This document shows positions 58,500 through 64,000 of a stretch of DNA of 64,000 bases, piece after piece. Under the pieces are notes generated by a model. That model did not search any database and was not told the DNA's origin. It was given only the letters and a program-made list of their open reading frames with translations. The stretch spans positions 1,744,001-1,808,000 of the forward strand of contig NZ_CP048409.1 of assembly GCF_010448835.1 (NCBI RefSeq), read 5' to 3'. Position 1 is the stretch's first letter; each line of letters begins with the position of its first letter. This stretch comes from Draconibacterium halophilum (GTDB lineage Bacteria; Bacteroidota; Bacteroidia; Bacteroidales; Prolixibacteraceae). The translations under genes and the position numbers were made by a program.

Positions 58500-60338
58500 A
58501 TGTGTGGAATTGTAGGATACATTGGCGATAAGAAAGCATTCCCGATTTTGATCGGAGGATTAAAACGATTGGAATACCGAGGATATGATTCGGCTGGAGT
58601 AGCGCTGTTAAATGGCTCGTTGGAGAACTATAAGAAGAAAGGAAAGGTTTCAGATCTTGAAGATTTTGTAGTTGGTAAAACTGATGACGGTACTGTTGGA
58701 ATAGGACATACACGCTGGGCAACACACGGCGAACCCAGCGATAAAAATGCGCATCCGCATGTTTCCATGCATGGGCATTTTTCACTCGTTCACAATGGTA
58801 TAATTGAAAACTATGCGCAACTGAAAAGAGACCTGGAAACACATAATTATCGTTTTGAAAGTGATACCGATACCGAAGTGCTCGCCAATCTGATCGAGTA
58901 TTTTTATTTGCAGGATGATGAGATAACATCGGAAGCAGCTGTGCAACTGGCTTTGTCGAAAGTAGTGGGTGCCTACGGAATTGCAGTGCTTTGTAAAAAG
59001 GAAAGCGAGAAAATTGTAGTGGCCAGAAAAGGCAGTCCGCTTGTGGTTGGGCTCGGCAATGGCGAATATTTTATTGCCAGCGATGCTTCGCCCATTGCGG
59101 AATACACGAACCAGGTGGTTTACCTGAATGACGAAGATATTGCCATCTTAAAAAAGGATGGTTTCACCTTGAGTAATGTTCGGAATAATCCGGTTTCGCT
59201 GAAGATCAGTAGTATTGATATGGAGATTGGAGCATTGGATAAGGGCGACTACGACTATTTTATGCTGAAAGAAATACACGAGCAGCCAAAAACCATTGAA
59301 GAGACTTTTCGGGGACGTTTGCAAAACAATTATTCAGAAATTGTTTTAGGAGGTTTGCTCAATGTTTTTCCAAAATTGGAAGCTGCCCGCCGTATTGTTA
59401 TCATTGGCTGTGGAACATCGTGGCATGCCGGCCTGATTGCTGAATACCTCTTTGAAGAATATGCGCAGGTTTCGGTTGAAGTGGAATATGCTTCGGAGTT
59501 TCGGTACCGAAAGCCGGTCTTGTCATCGCAGGATGTGGTGATTTTAATTAGCCAGAGTGGCGAAACGGCCGATACTTTGGCGGCTCTGGAGCTGGCAAAA
59601 TCTAAAGGGGCAACGGCGATAGGAATTTGTAATGTGGTGGGGTCGAGCCTGGCGCGCGAAACCGAGGCCGGCGTTTATACACACGCCGGAGTTGAAATTG
59701 GCGTAGCCTCAACAAAAGCCTTTACGGCGCAGGTTACGGTGCTAACGATGATTGCTCTGAAATTAGCCAAACGCAAAGGAACCATCAGCGGCGAAGACTA
59801 TAAAATGCTGGTAAAAGAGCTGGCTGAAGTTCCCGAAAAAGGGCGTGCCATTCTGGCAGACGGTGAAAAAATCAAAAATATTGCAGAAAAATATCAGAAA
59901 GCGGTAAATGCGCTTTACCTCGGGCGCGGATATCTGTTTCCTGTGGCGCTCGAAGGGGCTTTAAAACTAAAAGAAATCTCATACATACATGCCGAAGGAT
60001 ATGCCGCTGGCGAAATGAAACACGGGCCAATTGCGCTGGTGGATAATAATTTGCCGGTAGTTGTAGTTGCTCCTCAGGATGATTATTACGAAAAAGTAGT
60101 GAGCAATATTCAGGAAGTAAAAGCACGAAAAGGGAATGTTATTGCCATTGTAACTGAAGGAGACAAGGGGGTAAAAGAATTGGTAAACGATAGTATTGAA
60201 ATTCCAAAATCGCATCCCGCTGTGGCGCCATTGCTGGCGGTTATTCCTTTGCAGTTAATGGCCTATCATATTGCGTTGTTAAAGGGTTGTAATGTTGATC
60301 AGCCGCGTAATTTGGCGAAATCGGTAACCGTGGAGTAA
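58500..60338 (+). CDS. glmS: Glutamine-fructose-6-phosphate aminotransferase (isomerising)
   Basis: 612 residues. N-terminal class II glutaminase with the catalytic Cys at residue 2 (MCGIVGYIG), RLEYRGYDSAG, GHTRWATHGEPS; then two SIS domains with IIGCGTSWHAGLIAEYLFEE, ISQSGETADTLAAL, GVASTKAFTAQV and the final DQPRNLAKSVTVE. It makes glucosamine-6-phosphate for peptidoglycan and lipid A. Its position 17 bp after the DUF4954 gene suggests co-transcription. Confidence 0.97.
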   Translation: MCGIVGYIGDKKAFPILIGGLKRLEYRGYDSAGVALLNGSLENYKKKGKVSDLEDFVVGKTDDGTVGIGHTRWATHGEPSDKNAHPHVSMHGHFSLVHNGIIENYAQLKRDLETHNYRFESDTDTEVLANLIEYFYLQDDEITSEAAVQLALSKVVGAYGIAVLCKKESEKIVVARKGSPLVVGLGNGEYFIASDASPIAEYTNQVVYLNDEDIAILKKDGFTLSNVRNNPVSLKISSIDMEIGALDKGDYDYFMLKEIHEQPKTIEETFRGRLQNNYSEIVLGGLLNVFPKLEAARRIVIIGCGTSWHAGLIAEYLFEEYAQVSVEVEYASEFRYRKPVLSSQDVVILISQSGETADTLAALELAKSKGATAIGICNVVGSSLARETEAGVYTHAGVEIGVASTKAFTAQVTVLTMIALKLAKRKGTISGEDYKMLVKELAEVPEKGRAILADGEKIKNIAEKYQKAVNALYLGRGYLFPVALEGALKLKEISYIHAEGYAAGEMKHGPIALVDNNLPVVVVAPQDDYYEKVVSNIQEVKARKGNVIAIVTEGDKGVKELVNDSIEIPKSHPAVAPLLAVIPLQLMAYHIALLKGCNVDQPRNLAKSVTVE

Positions 60339-60499
60339 TACGTAAAGACGTTCGGATCGGGTATCTCCTCCGAAACAGAATGCAGTATTTCGTCCGGTTA
60401 ACGATGTTACAGGTTCGATGGTCGATAAAATTAGATGCATTAAATCATTTGCGTAACTTTACTAGGAGATTATTTAATGACTTTAAAACCTGTTTGTAG

Positions 60500-61024
60500 A
60501 TGAACGGCAAAATAGCAATACCCAAAAAGTTCTATTTTATCTTGTTTGCTTCGGTTATTGCTATTTGCCTTTTCTCGTTTACCATCGGCCGCGAACTTTA
60601 TGCCGATAAAACCGAAAGCATCTTTTCATTTGGAGTCATTCATTTTTCGGGCTACTTATTCTTTTTATTAATGCCGGTTGAGTTGGCATTTATCTATTAT
60701 TTGCCTTATTACTCCGGATTTGATTTAATTGCAACGGCTTTGGTAACCGCAATTACAGCACAGTGTATTGATTATATTATTGGTCAGCTTCTGCGGCCCA
60801 AAAGAATTATTGAATTAATGGGACAAAAGAGGATCATAAAGGCCGAGCGTAAAATTCAGAGATACGGTTTGCTCACCATTTTTATATTTAACCTATTTCC
60901 GCTTTCGTCGCCGGTAATTGCATTGGCTGCCGGTATGTTACGCTATAATTTTCGACGATTTCTTGTGGCAAGCATGTTGGGGCTTTTTCTAAAATACATG
61001 TTAATCTTTTTGTGTTTTTCATAA
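60500..61024 (+). CDS. Small polytopic membrane protein, VTT/DedA-like
   Basis: 174 residues with four or five hydrophobic helices and a basic loop (PKRIIELMGQKRIIKAERKIQRYG). The segment FNLFPLSSPVIALAAGMLRYNFRRFLVASMLG matches the conserved core of SNARE-associated/VTT (DedA) proteins, which include undecaprenyl-phosphate or phospholipid translocases. It is shorter than typical DedA members (about 200 residues), so assignment is partial. The 161-bp gap from glmS shows no terminator. Confidence 0.65.
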   Translation: MNGKIAIPKKFYFILFASVIAICLFSFTIGRELYADKTESIFSFGVIHFSGYLFFLLMPVELAFIYYLPYYSGFDLIATALVTAITAQCIDYIIGQLLRPKRIIELMGQKRIIKAERKIQRYGLLTIFIFNLFPLSSPVIALAAGMLRYNFRRFLVASMLGLFLKYMLIFLCFS

Positions 61025-61102
61025 TTCTCGACTCAAATAACCCGATGTTCGATTACGTTTCAAAGAATTTGTCAAATTATGAGTAATGGAACAAGAAAGG
61101 AT

Positions 61103-61131
61103 TTTGTGCTTATAAATTTAATGTAACTTTG
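61103..61131 (+). promoter_or_regulatory. Bacteroidota-type promoter of fabD (TTTG / TAACTTTG)
   Basis: TTTG at 61103-61106 and TAACTTTG at 61124-61131, 17 bp apart, match TTTG / TAnnTTTG. The fabD ATG is 28 bp downstream. Confidence 0.75.
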
Positions 61132-61158
61132 CCGCCGGATTTTTAAAAACAAAAAATT

Positions 61159-62046
61159 ATGAAAGCATTTGTATTTCCCGGTCAGGGAGCTCAATTCCCG
61201 GGAATGGGAAAGGATTTATATGAAAATTCTGCTGAAGCAAAGGCATTATTCGAAAAAGCAAATGATATTTTAGGTTTCAATATTACTGCTATTATGTTTG
61301 AAGGTGAAGTTGAAGACCTGAAACAGACAAAAGTAACCCAACCAGCTATATTTTTGCACTCGGTATTGTTGGCAAAAACCTTAAAGGATTTTGCTCCTGA
61401 TATGGTTGCCGGTCACTCGCTGGGAGAATTCTCGGCACTGGTTGCCAACGGAACACTGAACTTTGAAGACGGGTTGAAGCTGGTTGCTCAGCGTGCAATG
61501 GCTATGCAAAAAGCCTGCGAGGTTGAGCCATCTACAATGGCAGCAATTGTTGGTTTAGAAGATGCAGTTGTTGAAGCGGTTTGTGCCGAAATCGATGATG
61601 TTGTTGTTCCTGCAAACTACAATTGCCCGGGGCAATTGGTAATTTCCGGTTCTGAAGCCGGGATTGACAAGGCTTGTGAGTTGTTAACAGAAAAAGGGGC
61701 AAAACGTGCACTGAAACTGGTTGTTGGTGGAGCTTTCCACTCGCCGTTTATGGAGCCTGCCCGCGAAGAGCTGGCTGCTGCCATTGAAGCCACAACATTT
61801 AATCAGCCAACTTGCCCGGTTTACCAAAATGTTGATGCAAAACCGGTAACTGATCCTGCTGAGATCAAGGAAAACCTGATTGCGCAGCTAACTGCTCCTG
61901 TTAAATGGACGCAGATCGTAGAAAATATGATTGCCGACGGTGCTACTTCCTTCACCGAAGTTGGTCCGGGGAAAGTACTACAGGGACTGGTTAAAAAAGT
62001 TGACCGTAAAATGGAAACGGCTGGTGTGAATAGTTTCGAGGGATAG
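61159..62046 (+). CDS. fabD: Malonyl-CoA:ACP transacylase
   Basis: 295 residues. FVFPGQGAQFPGMGKDLY and the nucleophile motif AGHSLGEFSAL (Ser87), then GAFHSPFMEPA with the partner His near residue 197, and a final FTEVGPGKVLQGLVKK. It loads malonyl groups onto acyl carrier protein in fatty acid synthesis. It is monocistronic, between its own promoter and a strong terminator shared with the convergent regulator. Confidence 0.97.
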   Translation: MKAFVFPGQGAQFPGMGKDLYENSAEAKALFEKANDILGFNITAIMFEGEVEDLKQTKVTQPAIFLHSVLLAKTLKDFAPDMVAGHSLGEFSALVANGTLNFEDGLKLVAQRAMAMQKACEVEPSTMAAIVGLEDAVVEAVCAEIDDVVVPANYNCPGQLVISGSEAGIDKACELLTEKGAKRALKLVVGGAFHSPFMEPAREELAAAIEATTFNQPTCPVYQNVDAKPVTDPAEIKENLIAQLTAPVKWTQIVENMIADGATSFTEVGPGKVLQGLVKKVDRKMETAGVNSFEG

Positions 62047-62078
62047 TAGATATTTGTCTATCTGAAGGTTACCCAAAT

Positions 62079-62130
62079 AAGGATCCGATCCGTTTATATT
62101 TAAAATAATACGGATCGGATCCTTTGTTTT
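62079..62130. terminator. Terminator between fabD and the convergent regulator gene
   Basis: Perfect 14-bp stem AAGGATCCGATCCG / CGGATCGGATCCTT with an 18-nt AT-rich loop, followed by a T-rich tract (TGTTTTT). It can serve both convergent genes. Confidence 0.85.
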
Positions 62131-62141
62131 TGCAAGTTTGG

Positions 62142-63500
62142 TTAATCCATATGTTTTTGCAGCATCCGGTAGATGGTCGATTTCCCGATACCTAATTTCG
62201 ATGCTACCAGGCGTACATTTTGATTGTATTTATTCAAAAAGAATTTTACAATCTCGTTGTTGTATTCCTCCAATGTTTTTTCCTGCGAAAGTAGGTTTTG
62301 TACGCTTTCGTCAACGTTCATGTTTAAATGACTTGGTTTTATCATGTCGCGGCTGCACATTACACAAGCCAGTTCCATAATTGCTTTCAGCTCGCGAATA
62401 TTTCCCGGATAATGATAGTTAGATAACATTTGTTTCGCTTCCGACGTAAGGGTTTTTTGTTCCATGTCATTTTCCAGGCAAAACTCATCAACAAAAAACT
62501 TGGCCAATAAAATTTTGTCGTTGCCACGTTGGCGCAAGGGAGGAATTTCAATAGGTAAACCCAGTAAACGGTAGTAGAGGTCTTGCCTAAATTGATCGTC
62601 GCCCGATAAGGTAGCCAGATTTTTATGCGTGGCAGTTATAATTCTTACGTCAAGTGGGATAACATCGTGTCCTCCCAGTCGTACCAATTCTCTCTCTTGC
62701 AAAACACGCAGAAGTTTAGCCTGCAGGTTGATGTTCAGATCGGCAATTTCATCCAGAAAAAGTGTTCCGCCGTTTGCTGCTTCAAACTTTCCGATCTTTT
62801 GAAAATCGGCACCTGTAAAAGCTCCTTTTTCGTGCCCAAACAATTCGCTTTCAATCAGTCCATCAGGAATGGCAGACACGTTTACCGCGACAAATGGTTT
62901 AGCGCTTCGTTTCGAATTATAATGAATTCCTTTTGCTACTAATTCCTTACCGGTTCCTGTTTCTCCTGAAATGGAGACAGAAATATTGGTTTGTGTTGCC
63001 TTGTTCATTAATTCAAAAACATGCTCAATCTCGCGACTGTTCCCTTTTATCAGGTTTTTGAAGTTGTACTTTTCCGCAACAGCTTCTTTTAAGTTGGTGT
63101 TCTCGGTTTGAAGTTGATCTGTTCTGTATATATTTCTAATTATGTTGCTCAGCTTTTCCCTTGTATCGGGAGCCTTCATAATGTAATCGTAAGCACCATT
63201 TTTCATCAGCTCAATTGCTGTAGAAATATCGTCTTGTGCTGAGATTACGATCACATGCGTATCCGGTATCTTCTCCTGAATTTTGGCTAATACCTCTTTC
63301 CCTGTCATATCGGGAAGGGTGTAGTCGAGTGTTACCACATCGGGCTTTTCGTTCATTGCATGAATAAAATCTGTTCCGTTGTGAAACACTTTTACCTGCA
63401 ACTGATCATCTAAAAGCTGTTTCTTTAATACACGCGCATAAAGTACATTGTCTTCAACGATGTATACTTTGTAGTTGTTTTTGAGTTTTTGGTTGGCCAT
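62142..63500 (-). CDS. Orphan NtrC-family sigma-54-dependent response regulator
   Basis: 452 residues. Receiver with Asp59 (VVTLDYTLPDMTGKEV), AAA+ domain with Walker A GETGTGKE (179-186), GAFTGA, LFLDEIADLN and FRQDLYYRLLGLPIEIPPLR, and a Fis-type helix-turn-helix at the end (VRLVASKLGIGKSTIYRML). No histidine kinase gene is in view, so its partner is elsewhere. Two TGTTG/AGTTG-CATTTTT motifs lie in the gap upstream of its start and could be its own or a related regulator's sites. Confidence 0.93.
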   Translation of the reverse strand: MANQKLKNNYKVYIVEDNVLYARVLKKQLLDDQLQVKVFHNGTDFIHAMNEKPDVVTLDYTLPDMTGKEVLAKIQEKIPDTHVIVISAQDDISTAIELMKNGAYDYIMKAPDTREKLSNIIRNIYRTDQLQTENTNLKEAVAEKYNFKNLIKGNSREIEHVFELMNKATQTNISVSISGETGTGKELVAKGIHYNSKRSAKPFVAVNVSAIPDGLIESELFGHEKGAFTGADFQKIGKFEAANGGTLFLDEIADLNINLQAKLLRVLQERELVRLGGHDVIPLDVRIITATHKNLATLSGDDQFRQDLYYRLLGLPIEIPPLRQRGNDKILLAKFFVDEFCLENDMEQKTLTSEAKQMLSNYHYPGNIRELKAIMELACVMCSRDMIKPSHLNMNVDESVQNLLSQEKTLEEYNNEIVKFFLNKYNQNVRLVASKLGIGKSTIYRMLQKHMD

Positions 63501-63907
63501 TGTTTTTATTTAGAGTTTTTAAAAATAGTGAAATGTGAGAATTAATCAAATAAAATGTCCAAATATTGGAAAATATAAAGTGAGGATTCCCATTGTTAAA
63601 TTATTTGTCTCTTTTTTCTGTGTTTTAGCAGGAATCTGTAAATCTTGGTTGTTGCATTTTTCATGATCTAGAAAGTCTGTTACAATCCATTTTAGGTGTT
63701 CTAGCAAGTTGCATTTTTAGACAATAATACTTCCCAATATGAAACTTCGTCTTCTGGAGGTAAAGCTGTTTCGGGGCTGAATGTTGATTTAAAAACAGAG
63801 AGGTAAAAAGAGTTGTATTAAATTGTTCGATAAATTAAACGAACGATGACAGGTAATTCTAAAATGTATTGTTAAATTTAAACAAACGAAATTCAAATTA
63901 GAAAAGA
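63501..63907. promoter_or_regulatory. Intergenic region with two dyad-like activator motifs
   Basis: 407 bp between divergent genes. TGTTGCATTTTTCATGA at 63650-63666 matches the inverse of the 19332 dyad consensus at most positions, and AGTTGCATTTTTAGACA at 63707-63723 at fewer. No gene, terminator or convincing sigma-54 promoter was found. The rest is AT-rich. Confidence 0.4.
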
Positions 63908-64000
63908 ATGAATTATTCCGCATTTCATAAACTAAGTTATGGCTTGTATTTAATAGCTACCGAATTGAACGGCGAAAAAGCCGGGTACATTGCAAACACG
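63908..64000 (+). CDS. Flavin reductase-like protein, N-terminal fragment
   Basis: The first 31 codons only. MNYSAFHKLSYGLYLIAT followed by GYIANT matches the N-terminus of the flavin reductase/high-molecular-weight rubredoxin family (KISYGLYVV ... G.IANT), an FMN-binding diiron-reductase partner in anaerobes. The FMN-binding core and any rubredoxin domain lie beyond the window. Divergent from the orphan NtrC-type regulator. Confidence 0.7.
   Translation, partial: MNYSAFHKLSYGLYLIATELNGEKAGYIANT

Noticed and set aside
1..64000. CRISPR arrays, tRNA or rRNA genes, prophage, insertion sequences
   Set aside because: None of the repeat spacing, cloverleaf or transposase signals were seen on either strand; repeats found are short dispersed elements.

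Overview
The window comes from a Bacteroidota genome, most likely class Bacteroidia near the Marinilabiliales/Prolixibacteraceae (inference). The grounds are moderate GC, TAnnTTTG-type -7 promoter boxes, an ECF sigma / anti-sigma / DUF4252 trio, a DUF4954 protein, abundant PQQ-like beta-propeller proteins and Bacteroidota-style intergenic repeats. No rRNA, tRNA, CRISPR, prophage or insertion sequence was seen. Layout: 1-6300 is housekeeping (end of an agmatinase-family gene, an arginine-decarboxylase-like enzyme, nitroreductase, PepD peptidase, AhpD-like protein, AI-2E-type permease). 6452-17096 is a catabolic cluster: two saccharopine-dehydrogenase-like proteins, a divergent KamA-family radical SAM aminomutase, 3-oxoadipate CoA-transferase subunits (PcaI/PcaJ-like), a class III beta-amino-acid-type aminotransferase, a PcaF-like 3-oxoadipyl-CoA thiolase and an ALDH7-type aminoadipate-semialdehyde dehydrogenase. 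Together they spell a plausible, to my knowledge undescribed, oxygen-independent route from lysine via 2-aminoadipate, 3-aminoadipate and 3-oxoadipate to succinyl-CoA plus acetyl-CoA. 17996-27267 holds a PQQ-like lipoprotein, then a HybA/HybB-like (NrfD) membrane redox module with no hydrogenase, bracketed by two membrane-anchored GcvH-like proteins (one fused to a PstS-like periplasmic domain), followed by a CxxCH-containing sensor kinase and an NtrC-type activator. Three near-identical 17-bp dyads upstream look like activator sites. 27331-31852 carries archaemetzincin, a remnant of a PQQ-like gene, the ECF trio and typA. 32083-47709 is a long same-strand array: six PQQ-like propellers (one frameshifted), an NHL propeller, a Tat-exported NapG-like ferredoxin, a NapH-like membrane polyferredoxin, a NuoEF-like NADH module and a GltD-like flavoprotein lacking its NAD(P)-binding insert. 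This resembles an uncharacterised NADH-to-membrane/periplasm electron-transfer system. 47816-64000 contains a glycosyltransferase, an ABC exporter (permease frameshifted), NDH-2, guanine-deaminase-like enzyme, PAS-LuxR regulator, DUF4954 protein, glmS, a VTT-like membrane protein, fabD, an orphan NtrC-type regulator and the start of a flavin reductase gene. Two genes are broken by one missing G in a G-run, so consensus error must be considered. Several families of short interspersed repeats sit between and even inside genes.
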